Shown here: positions 1-11,530 of the stretch, piece after piece
How the letters are laid out: every line of letters starts with the position of its first letter
Position numbering within the stretch: the stretch's first letter is position 1
NCBI RefSeq assembly: GCF_004011885.1
Contig: NZ_SBEF01000003.1
Location: forward strand, 124,001-188,000
Length of the DNA: 64,000 nt
Reading direction: 5' to 3'
DNA from: Serratia microhaemolytica
Lineage (GTDB): Bacteria > Pseudomonadota > Gammaproteobacteria > Enterobacterales > Enterobacteriaceae
Made by a program: the position numbers and the translations under genes
Notes under the pieces: model-generated
Databases searched by the model: none
What the model was told of the DNA's origin: nothing
What the model saw: the letters and a program-made list of their open reading frames with translations, nothing else

Positions 1-2
1 AT

Positions 3-854
3 GTTGATAAGTCCTATGCACGTCTTGGTTTCAAAGGCGAAACTCAGATCAGCGATCAATTGACCGGTTATGGTCAGTGGGAAGCTGAGTTCAAAGCGGC
101 TACCGAAGGTGGTTCAACCGCAAACACCCGTCTGTCATTCGTTGGTTTTAAATTCGGCGATTTGGGTTCATTCGACTACGGTCGTAACGTTGGCATCGCT
201 CAAGATGTAGCTAGCTTCACCGACGTTCTGGTTGAGTTTGGCGGCACTTATGCTGACAGCGATGTTTACATGACTAAGCGTGCTAGTGCGTTAGCAACTT
301 ACCGTAACAGCGGTTTCTTTGGTCTGGTTGATGGTCTGAACGTTGCTCTGCAATACCAAGGTAAGACTGATGGCGGTCAGGCTAATGAAGGCTACTCAGT
401 AGCAACGACTTACGACATCATGGACACCGGTGTTGCTGTAGGTGCAAGCTACACTGCTTCTCACACCATCGATGGTGATGTGGCTCTGGGTGATAAAGCT
501 GAAGTGTGGAACTTCGCTACCAAATATGACGCTAACAACGTTTACTTGGCTGCTATGTTCGCAGAGACTCGCAACGTTGCTGGCTGGAATAAGACTCAGA
601 ATATCGAGTTAGCAGCTCAATACCAGTTTGACTTCGGTCTGCGTCCTTCTTTGGGCTACGTTCAACAGCGTGCTAAAGAAGAGAACAAAAATTACGATCT
701 GATCAGACACGTTGAAGTAGGTGCTTTCTACGACTTTAACAAAAATATGTCTGCTTATGTTGCTTACCAAATCAACATGTTAGACAAGAAAGATGATCCG
801 TATGCTAAGTCTACCGACGATATCCTCGCAACTGGCCTGGTTTACCAGTTCTAA
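3..854 (+). CDS. ompF: Outer-membrane general porin, OmpF/OmpC family (5' end missing)
   Basis: The gene enters the window already open; the frame can be read from base 3 and ends at TAA 852-854, giving about 283 C-terminal residues of a protein normally near 350-360. The first visible residues (YARLGFKGETQI) are the typical early beta-strands of enterobacterial trimeric porins. Alternating aromatic/hydrophobic strands follow, and the chain ends in Tyr-Gln-Phe, the terminal aromatic signature recognised by the BAM complex. Such porins form 16-stranded trimeric channels for small hydrophilic solutes. The next gene is aspC, the same neighbour ompF has in E. coli, so I favour OmpF; OmpC or another paralogue cannot be excluded. 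A TTG at 60 is internal and not the start. Confidence 0.9.
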   Translation, partial: VDKSYARLGFKGETQISDQLTGYGQWEAEFKAATEGGSTANTRLSFVGFKFGDLGSFDYGRNVGIAQDVASFTDVLVEFGGTYADSDVYMTKRASALATYRNSGFFGLVDGLNVALQYQGKTDGGQANEGYSVATTYDIMDTGVAVGASYTASHTIDGDVALGDKAEVWNFATKYDANNVYLAAMFAETRNVAGWNKTQNIELAAQYQFDFGLRPSLGYVQQRAKEENKNYDLIRHVEVGAFYDFNKNMSAYVAYQINMLDKKDDPYAKSTDDILATGLVYQF

Positions 855-898
855 GTTGTGATCTCGTCCGGTGCAGATGGCACCGAATGCGGTTAAAA

Positions 899-922
899 GC
901 AGGGCTTCGGCCCTGTTTTTTT
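899..922 (+). terminator. Rho-independent terminator of the porin gene
   Basis: A six-base-pair GC-rich stem, CAGGGC 900-905 and GCCCTG 910-915, closes a stable TTCG tetraloop and is followed by seven T residues. It lies 45 bases after the porin stop codon. Confidence 0.93.
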
Positions 923-1099
923 ATTCTGCTTTTACCCTGTTTGGATAGTCTGTTATTCCTGCTAGTAACTCACTTTTTGCAGCCGATCCTACCTTGGTCA
1001 CAAGTTCGCGAGGTTTTTCTGCTAAATGGTTGGCAAAGCGCACAACTGGCGTTAACCTGACGTTTCTGTTTGCTAACTCTAGCCATGGAAGCCTTCAAT

Positions 1100-2290
1100 A
1101 TGTTTGAAACTATCACAGCTGCACCCGCTGACCCGATCTTAGGGTTGACTGAAATTTTCCGTGCTGACACCCGCCCAAACAAAATTAACTTGGGCATTGG
1201 TGTTTACAAAGATGAAACCGGTAAAACGCCGGTGCTGACCAGTGTAAAAAAAGCTGAGCAGTATCTGCTAGAAAATGAGACCACCAAAAACTATCTCGGT
1301 ATTGAGGGCATTGCTGAGTTTGCTAGCTGCACTCAGGCGCTGCTGTTTGGAAAACAGAATGCCATCATCACCGACAAACGCGCGCGTACCGCACAAACAC
1401 CGGGCGGTACCGGTGCATTGCGTGTCGCTGCTGATTTTATTGCCAATCAAACCGCAGCCAAGCGGATTTGGATCAGCAATCCGAGTTGGCCTAATCATAA
1501 AAATGTATTTGCTGCAGTAGGATTACAGGTATTGGAATATCAATACTATGATGCAGCCAATCATGCGCTCGATTTTAATGGCTTGGTCGCTAGCCTGAAA
1601 CAGGCACAAGCTGGTGATGTGGTGCTGTTTCATGGTTGCTGCCATAACCCAACAGGGATTGATCCGACACCTGAGCAGTGGGCGGAGCTGGCAGCGCTTT
1701 CGGTTGCCAATGGCTGGCTGCCGCTATTCGATTTTGCTTACCAAGGGTTTGCTAAGGGGCTTGAGGAAGATGCACAAGGCTTGCGTATTTTCGCAGCTCG
1801 CCATCGCGAGCTGATTGTAGCTAGCTCCTACTCAAAAAATTTCGGACTTTACAATGAGCGCGTTGGTGCTTGTACCGTGGTGGCTGCGGATGCCGAAACA
1901 GCGGATCGTGCCTTTAGCCAAGTTAAAGCGGCGATCCGCGCCAACTACTCCAACCCACCGGCTCATGGTGCTGCGGTAGTTGCTACTATTCTTGGCAATG
2001 ACGCATTGCGCGCCATCTGGGAGCAGGAGTTGACTGATATGCGTCAGCGTATCCAGCGTATGCGCCAGTTGTTTGTCAACACGCTGGAGGAGAAAGGCGC
2101 AAAACAGGATTTCAGCTTTATCATTAATCAGAATGGCATGTTCTCATTTAGCGGCCTGAGCAAAGAGCAGGTGTTACGCCTGCGTGATGAGTTTGGTGTT
2201 TATGCGGTCAACTCTGGGCGCGTTAATGTTGCCGGGATGACGCTAGACAACATGGCACCGTTGTGTGAAGCGATTGTCGCGGTGCTGTAG
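1100..2290 (+). CDS. aspC: Aspartate aminotransferase
   Basis: This PLP-dependent class I aminotransferase interconverts aspartate + 2-oxoglutarate and oxaloacetate + glutamate in the cytosol. The 396-residue product has the same length as E. coli AspC and is colinear with it throughout. The Schiff-base lysine lies in SSYSKNFG (about residue 246), and the substrate-binding arginine region SGRVNVAGM is near the C-terminus. The start is the ATG at 1100, beginning [12 protein letters not shown] with GGAA nine bases upstream; an in-frame start 30 bases earlier would add ten residues absent from the family. It stands alone between the porin terminator and a hairpin at 2329-2350. Confidence 0.97.
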   Translation: MFETITAAPADPILGLTEIFRADTRPNKINLGIGVYKDETGKTPVLTSVKKAEQYLLENETTKNYLGIEGIAEFASCTQALLFGKQNAIITDKRARTAQTPGGTGALRVAADFIANQTAAKRIWISNPSWPNHKNVFAAVGLQVLEYQYYDAANHALDFNGLVASLKQAQAGDVVLFHGCCHNPTGIDPTPEQWAELAALSVANGWLPLFDFAYQGFAKGLEEDAQGLRIFAARHRELIVASSYSKNFGLYNERVGACTVVAADAETADRAFSQVKAAIRANYSNPPAHGAAVVATILGNDALRAIWEQELTDMRQRIQRMRQLFVNTLEEKGAKQDFSFIINQNGMFSFSGLSKEQVLRLRDEFGVYAVNSGRVNVAGMTLDNMAPLCEAIVAVL

Positions 2291-2328
2291 ATTTTACATG
2301 TCAGTTATTGCATGACTGTTCTCGTTTC

Positions 2329-2350
2329 CAAGGGCGCATTAGCGCCCTTG
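2329..2350 (+). terminator. Hairpin downstream of aspC, probable terminator
   Basis: A perfect nine-base-pair stem (CAAGGGCGC 2329-2337 with GCGCCCTTG 2342-2350) closes an ATTA loop 39 bases after the aspC stop. No real T-tract follows, so it may work as a weak terminator or 3'-end stabiliser. Confidence 0.65.
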
Positions 2351-2412
2351 TCTGATCACTGCTTCTCTCTATTTTCTCGATAAATAGCATCGCTACTCCA
2401 TATTTCCTTCAT

Positions 2413-2430
2413 TTTTGCGCCATGCTTGCT
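2413..2430 (+). promoter_or_regulatory. Candidate BaeR box upstream of mdtA
   Basis: The 18 bases at 2413-2430 agree at about 13 positions with the BaeR consensus as I recall it (TTTTTCTCCATDATTGGC). The site lies 72 bases before the mdtA start codon, as expected for autoregulation of the mdtABCD-baeSR operon by its own response regulator. The match was made by eye, so it is only a candidate. Confidence 0.45.
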
Positions 2431-2501
2431 AGTTAAACTAGTATCCTATAACGAGGTAAAACGAAAAGTGGCCGTAGCCAGCCGAGAGAACATCCAACGT
2501 C

Positions 2502-3725
2502 ATGAATGCAAAATCCAAATACCTACTGTTTCGCCTACTGCTCGCGATAGGCGTGATGATTGCCGCTGTGCTGATTTGGCGCCATTTCACGCCAGCCTCT
2601 TCTGCGACAACTGCGGCTAAGCCTGCTGCTACGACCACTCGCCCTGCTGGTCGCCGTAATGCACCGATGCCTCCGGTACAAGTTGCCACGGCAACAGCAC
2701 AAAACGTGCCGCGTTATCTTTCTGGTTTAGGCACTGCGGTTGCCGCGAATACCGTGACGGTGACCAGTCGGGTTGCCGGTCAACTGGTTGCGGTGCATTT
2801 TGCTGAGGGACAGCAGGTAAAAGCGGGTGATCTGCTGTTTGAGATTGATGCACGGCCATTTGAGATCCAGCAGGCGCAAGCATTAGGGCAGTTAGCAAAA
2901 GATCAGGCTGCGCTGGCCAATGCTAAACAGGACTTACTTCGTTATCAGCAGCTTATCAAAAATAACATGGTGTCGCGTCAGGATATGGATGCCCAACAGG
3001 CGTTGGTTCGTCAGTTGGAGGGGGCGATTATGGTGGATCAGGCTGCAGTGGATAATGCCAGACTACAACTTACCTATAGTCGTATCACTGCGCCAATTGA
3101 TGGTCGTGTCGGCCTGAGAATGGTCGATGTCGGCAATTACATCGTTGCGGGTGGCAGTGCGATGGTGATGTTGACTCAAACTCAGCCCATGGAAGTGCTG
3201 TTCTCGCTGCCCGAAACGCATATCGCTGATCTGGTGCGCGCGCAGAAGGCCGGTGCAGTGCAGGTAGAAGTGTGGGATCGCAGCAATCAGCAGCGGTTAA
3301 CTACTGGCACACTGCTCAGCCTCGACAATCTGATTGATCCCACTACCGGCACCATCCGCCTCAAAGCACGCTTTGATAATCAGGATGATCAGCTATTCCC
3401 GAACCAGTTTGTGAATGCGCGCTTACAGGTTGAGACATTACAGGATGCCGTGGTGATCCCGATTGCTGGCTTACAAATGGGCAGTGATGGGCATTTTGTC
3501 TGGTTACTGGATGCGGATAACAAGGTGAGCCGACATCTGGTGCAAGCAGGGTTGCAAGATAGCCAGCGAGTGGTGATTACTCGTGGTGTCAAGGTGGGTG
3601 ATCGGGTGGTAACGGATGGTATTGATCGTCTGACGGAAGGAATGCAAGTTGAAGTGGTTAGCGCACAGCCACGTGCGGGATTACCTGCCGCGAAGCGCCG
3701 CGACAGTGCGCAGGGGAAATCCTGA
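2502..3725 (+). CDS. mdtA: RND multidrug efflux periplasmic adaptor MdtA
   Basis: MdtA is the membrane-fusion protein of the MdtABC tripartite pump, bridging the inner-membrane RND transporters to a TolC-type outer-membrane channel. The 407-residue product starts with a membrane-spanning signal anchor (about residues 8-26). An Ala/Thr-rich linker follows, then the lipoyl/hairpin/beta-barrel order typical of the family, including [26 protein letters not shown] and the central [13 protein letters not shown]. The C-terminal region [15 protein letters not shown] closely follows E. coli MdtA. Its TGA overlaps the mdtB ATG by one base, indicating translational coupling. It is the first gene of mdtABCD-baeSR, behind a candidate BaeR box. 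Confidence 0.96.
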   Translation: MNAKSKYLLFRLLLAIGVMIAAVLIWRHFTPASSATTAAKPAATTTRPAGRRNAPMPPVQVATATAQNVPRYLSGLGTAVAANTVTVTSRVAGQLVAVHFAEGQQVKAGDLLFEIDARPFEIQQAQALGQLAKDQAALANAKQDLLRYQQLIKNNMVSRQDMDAQQALVRQLEGAIMVDQAAVDNARLQLTYSRITAPIDGRVGLRMVDVGNYIVAGGSAMVMLTQTQPMEVLFSLPETHIADLVRAQKAGAVQVEVWDRSNQQRLTTGTLLSLDNLIDPTTGTIRLKARFDNQDDQLFPNQFVNARLQVETLQDAVVIPIAGLQMGSDGHFVWLLDADNKVSRHLVQAGLQDSQRVVITRGVKVGDRVVTDGIDRLTEGMQVEVVSAQPRAGLPAAKRRDSAQGKS

Positions 3726-6700
3726 TGTCGTCACTTGAGCCAAAACAGGCAGGAGGGCCTTCCCGTCTGTTTATTCTGCGCCCGGTTGCCACCACGCTGT
3801 TTATGGTGGCGATCCTGCTGGCTGGGATTATCGGTTACCGCTCACTGCCAGTATCCGCATTACCTGAAGTTGACTATCCCACCATTCAGGTGGTGACCCT
3901 CTACCCTGGAGCCAGCCCAGATGTGGTGACATCGGCGATCACTGCGCCGCTTGCCCGGCAGTTTGGCCGGATGTCGGGGCTAAAACAGATGGCATCACAA
4001 AGCTCCGGCGGTGCCTCGGTGATCACACTGCAATTTCAGTTGGTGCTGCCGCTCGACATTGCCGAACAGGAGGTACAGGCAGCCATTAACGCAGCAACCA
4101 ACCTGCTACCGAATGATCTGCCTTACCCACCGATTTACAGCAAGGTTAACCCAGCGGATCCGCCAATTATGACTCTGGCAGTCACCTCGAGTGCGCTCCC
4201 GATGACCCAGGTTGCAGATATGGTGGAGACACGTGTAGCACAAAAGATTTCTCAGGTTAATGGTGTCGGCCTGGTCACTATTGCCGGTGGTCAGCGCCCA
4301 GCAGTGCGCGTCAAACTCAACCCGACGGCGGTCGCTGCCTATGGTCTTAACAGTGAGAACATTCGCTCGATCATCAGTGCTGCCAATGTTAACTCGGCTA
4401 AAGGCAGTCTTGATGGTCCAACTCGTTCAGTGACACTTTCAGCTAACGATCAGATGAAGAGTGCTGACGATTATCGCCAACTGATCATCGCCTATAAAAA
4501 TGGCGCCGCGATTCGGCTACAGGATATTGCCACAGTTGAACAAGGTGCTGAGAACAACTACCTTGCCGCATGGGCGAATCAACAACCGGCGATTGTGTTA
4601 AACGTCCAGCGTCAGCCGGGGGCGAATGTGATCACCACCACCGATAACATTCGCCAAATGTTGCCGGAGTTGATCACCAGCTTACCTAAATCGGTCGATG
4701 TAACGGTATTGACTGATCGTACCACCACCATCCGTGCGTCAGTCAGTGATGTTCAGGCGGAACTACTACTGGCGATCGCCCTGGTGATTATGGTGATCTA
4801 CATCTTTCTGCGTAACGTCCCAGCGACGATTATCCCCAGTGTGGCAGTGCCCCTCTCGCTGATTGGCACCTTCGCAGTCATGTACTTGCTGGATTTTTCC
4901 GTTAACAATCTCACCTTAATGGCACTGACGATTGCCACCGGCTTTGTGGTCGATGATGCCATTGTGGTGATCGAAAATATTTCACGTTACATCGAAAAAG
5001 GCGAGAGCCCTCTGCAAGCAACGCTAAAAGGCGCCGGTGAAATCGGTTTTACCATTATCTCGCTCACTTTCTCGCTGGTTGCAGTGTTAATTCCGCTGCT
5101 GTTTATGGGCGATATTGTTGGGCGGCTGTTCCGGGAATTTGCCGTCACACTGGCGGTAGCGATCCTGATTTCGGCAGTGGTCTCACTGACTCTGACCCCG
5201 ATGATGTGCGCACGTATGCTCAATCACGAGTCACTGCGCAAGCAGAACCGTTTTTCGCGTGCCAGTGAGCGTTTTTTTGAGCGAGTGATCGCGCATTATG
5301 CGCTCTGGCTAAAGCGAGTATTGAATCATCCTTGGCTCACACTGAGTGTGGCAATTGGCACACTGCTATTAACCGCGCTGCTTTATCTGGCTATTCCTAA
5401 AGGGTTTTTCCCGTTGCAGGATAACGATATTATCCAAGGCAGCCTAGAAGCACCGCAGAGCGTCTCATTTAGCAATATGGTTGAGCGCCAGCAGCAGGTT
5501 GCCAGTGAGATACTGAAAGATCCGGCGGTTGCTAGCTTAACCTCATTTGTGGGCATTGATGGCAGTAATGCGACGCTAAACAGTGGCCGGTTACAGATCA
5601 ACCTGAAGCCACTCAGTCAACGCAGTGATCGCATTCCGGCGATCATTGCACGGTTGCAACAGCAAGTGGCACAACTGCCGGGAGTGAAACTCTATCTGCA
5701 ACCGGTACAAGATCTGACAATCGATACCCAGGTCAGCCGCACGCAGTATCAATTTACGCTGCAAGCGATGTCACTGGAGGAGTTGGGCGACTGGGTGCCG
5801 AAATTATTGGCACAACTACAGCAATTGCCACAACTGGCTGAAGTGACCAGTGATTGGCAGGATCAGGGCTTGATTGCTTACGTCAATGTCAATCGCGACG
5901 CGGCAGCACGACAAGGCATTAGCATGAGTGACATTAACAGTGCGCTATACAACGCCTTTGGTCAGCGTTTGATCTCCACCATCTATACCCAGGCTAACCA
6001 GTATCGGGTCGTGTTGGAGCATGATGTCAGCACCACACCCGGTCTATCGGCGCTGGATAATATTCGTCTACGTAGCGCCAGTGGTGCGATTGTGCCACTG
6101 AGCAGCATTGCCAGCATCGAACAGCGCTTAGGGGTACTGTCAATCAATCACCTGAACCAGTTCCCGTCGGCTACAGTGTCATTTAACGTACCGGATAACT
6201 ACTCATTAGGTGAGGCGGTCGCAGCGATCACCGAGGCTGAAAAAGCGCTCAATATGCCGAAGGAGATCAGCACCCAATTTCAGGGGGCTACCTTGGCATT
6301 TAACGCTGCGCTGGGTAATACCCTTTGGCTGATCTTGGCTGCGGTTGTCGCGATGTATATTGTGCTGGGCATATTGTATGAGAGTTTTATTCACCCGGTG
6401 ACCATCCTCTCTACTTTGCCGACAGCAGGAGTGGGCGCATTGCTGGCGTTGATGATCTCTGGGCATGAACTGGATGTGATTGCCATCATCGGCATTATTC
6501 TGCTAATTGGTATCGTTAAAAAGAATGCCATTATGATGATTGACTTTGCACTGGCAGCCGAACGTGAGCAGGGCATGTCACCCTATGAAGCGATCTATCA
6601 GGCTTGTCTGCTGCGCTTTCGCCCGATCTTGATGACGACACTTGCCGCGCTACTTGGCGCACTGCCATTGATGCTCAGTACCGGTGTCGGTGCAGAGCTA

Positions 6701-6844
6701 CGGCGACCGTTGGGTGTTTGTATGGTCGGCGGATTGATCATGAGCCAAATCCTGACGCTGTTTACCACTCCGGTTATCTACCTGCTATTTGATAAACTGG
6801 CGCGGAATCTGCGCCGTCGAGCCGCGACGCAGGAGCCGGTGTGA
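3725..6844 (+). CDS. mdtB: RND multidrug efflux transporter MdtB
   Basis: This is one of the two inner-membrane proton-driven transporters of the MdtB2-MdtC heterotrimer, which exports bile salts, novobiocin and similar compounds in E. coli. At 1039 residues it has full RND length. It has an N-terminal transmembrane helix, the first large periplasmic loop, a helix bundle containing the proton-relay pair Asp410-Asp411 in [14 protein letters not shown], a second periplasmic loop, and a C-terminal bundle with [14 protein letters not shown]. The start is the ATG at 3725, overlapping mdtA by one base. The end overlaps the mdtC GTG start by four bases. Confidence 0.97.
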   Translation: MSSLEPKQAGGPSRLFILRPVATTLFMVAILLAGIIGYRSLPVSALPEVDYPTIQVVTLYPGASPDVVTSAITAPLARQFGRMSGLKQMASQSSGGASVITLQFQLVLPLDIAEQEVQAAINAATNLLPNDLPYPPIYSKVNPADPPIMTLAVTSSALPMTQVADMVETRVAQKISQVNGVGLVTIAGGQRPAVRVKLNPTAVAAYGLNSENIRSIISAANVNSAKGSLDGPTRSVTLSANDQMKSADDYRQLIIAYKNGAAIRLQDIATVEQGAENNYLAAWANQQPAIVLNVQRQPGANVITTTDNIRQMLPELITSLPKSVDVTVLTDRTTTIRASVSDVQAELLLAIALVIMVIYIFLRNVPATIIPSVAVPLSLIGTFAVMYLLDFSVNNLTLMALTIATGFVVDDAIVVIENISRYIEKGESPLQATLKGAGEIGFTIISLTFSLVAVLIPLLFMGDIVGRLFREFAVTLAVAILISAVVSLTLTPMMCARMLNHESLRKQNRFSRASERFFERVIAHYALWLKRVLNHPWLTLSVAIGTLLLTALLYLAIPKGFFPLQDNDIIQGSLEAPQSVSFSNMVERQQQVASEILKDPAVASLTSFVGIDGSNATLNSGRLQINLKPLSQRSDRIPAIIARLQQQVAQLPGVKLYLQPVQDLTIDTQVSRTQYQFTLQAMSLEELGDWVPKLLAQLQQLPQLAEVTSDWQDQGLIAYVNVNRDAAARQGISMSDINSALYNAFGQRLISTIYTQANQYRVVLEHDVSTTPGLSALDNIRLRSASGAIVPLSSIASIEQRLGVLSINHLNQFPSATVSFNVPDNYSLGEAVAAITEAEKALNMPKEISTQFQGATLAFNAALGNTLWLILAAVVAMYIVLGILYESFIHPVTILSTLPTAGVGALLALMISGHELDVIAIIGIILLIGIVKKNAIMMIDFALAAEREQGMSPYEAIYQACLLRFRPILMTTLAALLGALPLMLSTGVGAELRRPLGVCMVGGLIMSQILTLFTTPVIYLLFDKLARNLRRRAATQEPV

Positions 6845-9800
6845 AATTTTTTGCTCTGTTTATCTACCGCCCGGTAGCCACCACGCTGTTGACCTTGGCG
6901 ATCACGCTGGCGGGGGTGATTGGCTTCAACCTGCTGCCCGTTTCGCCACTACCACAAATTGATTTGCCAGTGATCACAGTCAGTGCCTCGCTGCCGGGGG
7001 CCTCGCCAGAGACAATGGCTTCCTCAGTCGCAACACCGCTTGAACGCGCACTAGGGCGTGTTTCTGGTGTTAACGAGATGACCTCCACCAGTTCACTTGG
7101 CAGCAGCAGAATTGTGTTGCAGTTCGATCTTGATCGCGACATCAACAGCGCCGCCCGTGACGTACAAGCGGCAATTAATGCCGCACAGAGTCTGCTGCCA
7201 ACCGGAATGCCCAATCGGCCGACTTATCGCAAAGTGAACCCTGCGGATGCACCGATCATGATCCTGACGCTCACTTCCGATACTTATAGCCAGGGTGAAC
7301 TGTATGATTTTGCCTCTACGCAACTGGCACAACGCATTGCACAAACTGAAGGGGTTGGTGATGTTTCGGTTGGAGGTAGCTCGTTACCGGCAGTTCGGGT
7401 CGAGTTGAACCCCAGTGCGCTATTCAACCAAGGTATTTCACTGGATACCGTCCGTCAGACCATTGCCAGTGCTAACTTGCGTCGACCACAAGGTGCAGTG
7501 GCTGATCAGCATCAGCGCTGGCAGATCCAGGCAAATGATGAGTTAAAGCGTGCGGCAGATTACTTGCCACTGGTGATCCGTTATAGCAGCAACGGTGCTG
7601 CGGTGCGTTTAAGTGATGTCGCTAACGTGGTTGATTCGGTGCAGGATGTACGCAACGCGGGGATGACCAATGCGAAACCGGCGATTATCCTCACCATTAG
7701 CCGCTCACCAGAAGCCAACATTATCGAAACGGTAGACCGTATCCGTGCGGAAATCCCAGCCTGGCGTGCCAATATCCCCTCCAGCATTGAGCTGAATATT
7801 GCCCAAGATCGCTCACCGACCATCCGCGCTTCACTGGCCGAGGTCGAGCAGTCGCTGATGATTGCGATTGCACTGGTGATCTTGGTGGTGTTTATTTTTC
7901 TGCGTTCAGGACGAGCGACGCTGATCCCGGCGGTTGCGGTTCCTGTCTCGCTGATTGGCACATTCGCTGCCATGTATTTGTGTGGTTTTAGTCTGAACAA
8001 CCTTTCGCTAATGGCGTTGACTATCGCCACCGGTTTTGTTGTTGATGATGCGATCGTGGTACTGGAAAATATCTCACGCCATATTGAAGCCGGCATCAAA
8101 CCGTTCAAAGCGGCACTGAAAGGGGTAGGTGAAGTCGGTTTCACGGTGCTTTCGATGAGCATCTCACTGGTCGCGGTATTTATTCCGCTACTATTTATGG
8201 GTGGGTTACCGGGGCGGCTGTTTCGTGAATTTGCCGTCACACTCTCAGTTTCTATTGCCATTTCGCTGTTTATCTCCCTCACCTTGACGCCGATGATGTG
8301 TGCTTACCTGCTACGCTGGCAACCGGCGCGTAAACAGCGCCGCGCACGTGGCTTTGGGCGTGTGCTGATCGGACTACAACGCAGCTATGGCCGCTCGCTC
8401 AACTGGGTACTTGGCCACTCGCGTTGGATATTACTGCTGTTTTTAGCCACCATTGCGCTTAATATCTGGCTCTATGTCAGTATCCCAAAGACCTTTTTTC
8501 CGGAACAGGACACCGGACGTTTGATGGGCTTTATTCGTGCTGATCAAAGCATCTCTTTCCGGGCTATGCGTGGCAAGCTGCAAGACTTTATGAAGATTGT
8601 GCGTGATGATAAAGATGTCGACAACGTGACCGGTTTTACCGGTGGTTCGCGCACCAATAGCGGTTCGATGTTTATCTCATTGAAGCCATTATCAGAGCGT
8701 AAAGACAGTGCGCAACAGGTGATCGCCCGGCTACGTGGCAAACTGGCTAAAGAACCGGGCGCAACACTGTTTCTGGTTGCGGTGCAGGATATTCGCACCG
8801 GGGGCAGGCAGGCGAATGCCAGCTATCAATATACGTTACTGGCGGATGATCTCAGTGTGTTGCGCGAGTGGGAACCGCGTATTCGCACCGCATTAGCGGC
8901 ACTGCCGGAGCTGGCGGATGTCAACTCTGATCAGCAGGATAAAGGTTCAGAGCTGGATCTGACCTACGATCGGGAAACAATGGCGCGGCTTGGCATTTCG
9001 GTCAATGAGGCTAATAGCTTGCTGAATAATGCGTTTGGTCAACGGCAAGTTTCCACCATCTACCAGCCACTCAATCAGTATAAAGTGGTGATGGAAGTGG
9101 CACCGCCTTACACGCAAGATGTCAGTTCACTGGAGAAAATGTTTGTCATTAACCGTGATGGTGAGGCGATCCCGCTCTCCTACTTTGCCCAGTGGCGGCC
9201 GGCAAATGCACCGCTCTCGGTAAACCATCAAGGGCTGTCGGCAGCGTCAACCATTGCCTTCAACCTGCCTGATGGCGGCAGTTTATCAGCGGCAACCGCA
9301 GCGATTGAACGCGCGATGACACAGTTGGGCGTCCCGTCAACACTGCGTGGCAGCTTTGCTGGTACCGCACAACTGTTTCAGCAGTCACTCTCGTCACAAC
9401 TGCTGTTGATTGCAGCGGCGATCGCCACTGTTTACATTGTGTTGGGTATGCTGTACGAAAGCTACATCCACCCATTGACTATTCTATCGACACTGCCATC
9501 CGCTGGAGTTGGGGCACTGTTAGCACTGAATATGTTCTCGGCACCGTTCAGCCTGATTGCATTGATTGGCATCATGTTGTTAATTGGTATCGTGAAGAAA
9601 AACGCCATTATGATGGTTGATTTTGCCTTGGCGGCACAGCGCAACGGTGGTATCAGTGCGCGCGAGGCGATCTTTCAGGCGAGCCTGCTGCGCTTCCGCC
9701 CGATTATCATGACCACACTGGCGGCGCTATTTGGCGCGCTGCCACTGGTGATAACCAGCGGTGATGGTGCCGAGTTACGGCAACCACTCGGGATCACCAT

Positions 9801-9924
9801 TGCCGGTGGCCTGATGATGAGCCAACTGTTGACGCTCTACACCACGCCGGTGATCTACTTATATTTTGATCGCTTGCAGATGAAACTGCGTGGTGGAAAA
9901 AAGTTAACGCCACTGTTGCAGTAG
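6841..9924 (+). CDS. mdtC: RND multidrug efflux transporter MdtC
   Basis: This is the second RND subunit of the MdtABC pump, 1027 residues against about 1025 in E. coli. Translation starts at a GTG (6841) embedded in the mdtB stop region (GTGA), the usual arrangement for equimolar coupling. The N-terminus [17 protein letters not shown] is nearly identical to E. coli MdtC. The proton-relay aspartates are residues 402-403 in [13 protein letters not shown], and the signature [15 protein letters not shown] lies in the C-terminal bundle. MdtB and MdtC are clearly paralogous but keep separate identities, so both transporter types are retained. Confidence 0.97.
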   Translation: MKFFALFIYRPVATTLLTLAITLAGVIGFNLLPVSPLPQIDLPVITVSASLPGASPETMASSVATPLERALGRVSGVNEMTSTSSLGSSRIVLQFDLDRDINSAARDVQAAINAAQSLLPTGMPNRPTYRKVNPADAPIMILTLTSDTYSQGELYDFASTQLAQRIAQTEGVGDVSVGGSSLPAVRVELNPSALFNQGISLDTVRQTIASANLRRPQGAVADQHQRWQIQANDELKRAADYLPLVIRYSSNGAAVRLSDVANVVDSVQDVRNAGMTNAKPAIILTISRSPEANIIETVDRIRAEIPAWRANIPSSIELNIAQDRSPTIRASLAEVEQSLMIAIALVILVVFIFLRSGRATLIPAVAVPVSLIGTFAAMYLCGFSLNNLSLMALTIATGFVVDDAIVVLENISRHIEAGIKPFKAALKGVGEVGFTVLSMSISLVAVFIPLLFMGGLPGRLFREFAVTLSVSIAISLFISLTLTPMMCAYLLRWQPARKQRRARGFGRVLIGLQRSYGRSLNWVLGHSRWILLLFLATIALNIWLYVSIPKTFFPEQDTGRLMGFIRADQSISFRAMRGKLQDFMKIVRDDKDVDNVTGFTGGSRTNSGSMFISLKPLSERKDSAQQVIARLRGKLAKEPGATLFLVAVQDIRTGGRQANASYQYTLLADDLSVLREWEPRIRTALAALPELADVNSDQQDKGSELDLTYDRETMARLGISVNEANSLLNNAFGQRQVSTIYQPLNQYKVVMEVAPPYTQDVSSLEKMFVINRDGEAIPLSYFAQWRPANAPLSVNHQGLSAASTIAFNLPDGGSLSAATAAIERAMTQLGVPSTLRGSFAGTAQLFQQSLSSQLLLIAAAIATVYIVLGMLYESYIHPLTILSTLPSAGVGALLALNMFSAPFSLIALIGIMLLIGIVKKNAIMMVDFALAAQRNGGISAREAIFQASLLRFRPIIMTTLAALFGALPLVITSGDGAELRQPLGITIAGGLMMSQLLTLYTTPVIYLYFDRLQMKLRGGKKLTPLLQ

Positions 9925-10056
9925 ATGGCACGCTTGCTGCGTTGAGTAGGTCGATTGCCAACGGCTACCATCAGCACCGCCTTGTTGCACTGCTGTTTTG
10001 CTGCTCAGCCGTAGACTGAGTGAAAAGGCAGTGCCAGATGATAACGAGCTGACAAG

Positions 10057-11487
10057 ATGAACAAGTATCCGACTACCGCTGAGCACTCAAGCTCGGTGAA
10101 ATGGCAATTATGGATCGTTGCCTTCGGTTTTTTTATGCAGACACTGGATACCACCATTGTGAACACGGCACTGCCAGCGATGGCCGCCAGCTTAGGTGAA
10201 CACCCATTGCGTATGCAGTCTGTGGTTGTCTCCTATCTGCTCACCGTTGCAGTGATGCTGCCAGCCAGTGGCTGGTTAGCTGATCGGCTGGGTGTTAAAC
10301 GGGTGCTACTCAGTGCGATCGTGTTATTTAGCTTGGGATCGCTATTCTGTGCGCGCGCCAACTCGTTGGATGAGTTGATCGCTTTTCGCGTCCTACAAGG
10401 TGTTGGTGGTGCGATGATGGTGCCGGTTGGGCGGCTGACTGTGATGAAGATTGTGCCGCGCGAGCAGTATATGGCAGCGATGACCTTTGTTACCCTGCCT
10501 GGTCAGATTGGCCCATTGATCGGCCCGGCGCTGGGGGGCTTACTGGTGCAATATGCCAGTTGGCACTGGATCTTCCTGATCAATATTCCGGTCGGTGTAG
10601 TTGGTGCACTGGCCACTGCGTTGCTGATGCCTAACTACCGTTTGAAAACAGCGCGTTTTGATCTGGTTGGCTTTGTGCTGCTGGTGATCACCATGTCAAC
10701 GTTAACACTGGCACTGCAACGGGAACGGGCACTTGAGTTTCTGCCTGCCAGCGTGCTGTTACTACTTGGCTGCCTAGCACTGCTGGGCTATTACCTCTAT
10801 GCGCGCAATAACAGTCGCGCGTTATTCTCATTACGGCTATTTAACACCGCCAGTTACCGTATCGGCATTATCAGTGGCCTGTTCGGGCGCATTGGCAGTG
10901 CAATGTTGCCGTTTATGACGCCACTTTTTTTACAGGTCGGTTTAGGATTTTCCCCTTTTCAAGCAGGTTTGATGATGATGCCGATGATCCTCGGCAGTAT
11001 GGCAATCAAACGTCTGGTGTTACCAGTGGTGAATCGATGGGGGTATCGTCGAACACTGGTGGGGGCTACTCTGTTACTGGCTTTCACCACACTGCTATTT
11101 CTCGTGGTCGCGCTGCTCGATTGGCTCTACTTGCTACCGCTGGTGCTGCTACTGCTCGGTGCAGTAAATTCGGTACGCTTCTCAGCAATGAACAGTGTGA
11201 CGCTGAAAGATCTGCCAGATCGCCTGGCCAGCAGTGGTAATGGCTTGTTGTCGATGGTGATGCAGATCTCGATGAGCTTAGGCGTCAGTCTGGCGGGGAT
11301 GCTGATTGGCAGTTTTGCTCATCATCAAGTGGTTGCTAATACGCCAGAGACACATGACGCCTTTATCTACAGTTATGCCTGCATGGTATTGATTATTGCG
11401 CTGCCGGCACTGATGTTTGCCCGTTTACCGGCCAGCAGCAGTCAGGAGAAGCCTCTGGGTCAGCAACCCGGACAAGCCAAGCAGTAA
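10057..11487 (+). CDS. mdtD: Major facilitator superfamily transporter MdtD (DHA2 type)
   Basis: This 476-residue, roughly 14-helix drug:H+ antiporter-family protein corresponds to MdtD (YegB), encoded between mdtC and baeS in E. coli. It has the DHA2 motifs [11 protein letters not shown] in helix 1 and [11 protein letters not shown] between helices 2 and 3, plus [20 protein letters not shown]. MdtD is not required for MdtABC drug export in E. coli, and its own substrate is not settled there (iron-citrate export has been proposed). A 132-base gap separates it from mdtC, with no obvious terminator, so it probably stays in the operon. The start is ATG 10057. Confidence 0.94.
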   Translation: MNKYPTTAEHSSSVKWQLWIVAFGFFMQTLDTTIVNTALPAMAASLGEHPLRMQSVVVSYLLTVAVMLPASGWLADRLGVKRVLLSAIVLFSLGSLFCARANSLDELIAFRVLQGVGGAMMVPVGRLTVMKIVPREQYMAAMTFVTLPGQIGPLIGPALGGLLVQYASWHWIFLINIPVGVVGALATALLMPNYRLKTARFDLVGFVLLVITMSTLTLALQRERALEFLPASVLLLLGCLALLGYYLYARNNSRALFSLRLFNTASYRIGIISGLFGRIGSAMLPFMTPLFLQVGLGFSPFQAGLMMMPMILGSMAIKRLVLPVVNRWGYRRTLVGATLLLAFTTLLFLVVALLDWLYLLPLVLLLLGAVNSVRFSAMNSVTLKDLPDRLASSGNGLLSMVMQISMSLGVSLAGMLIGSFAHHQVVANTPETHDAFIYSYACMVLIIALPALMFARLPASSSQEKPLGQQPGQAKQ

Positions 11488-11530
11488 CGCCAATCACCAA
11501 ATTATTCAATCAAGTATCAGGCAGGTAGCG

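Noticed and set aside
970..1197. Minus-strand frame over the aspC start
   Set aside because: It overlaps the aspC N-terminus in antisense and has no translation signal.
7581..8282. Long minus-strand open frame of 233 codons inside mdtC
   Set aside because: It lies entirely antisense to a well-conserved RND transporter gene, has no ribosome-binding site and a Ser/Thr/Ile-rich composition typical of a shadow frame.
11417..11530. N-terminally longer BaeS
   Set aside because: The extra 38 codons start inside mdtD and have no counterpart in BaeS; ATG 11531 aligns with the family.
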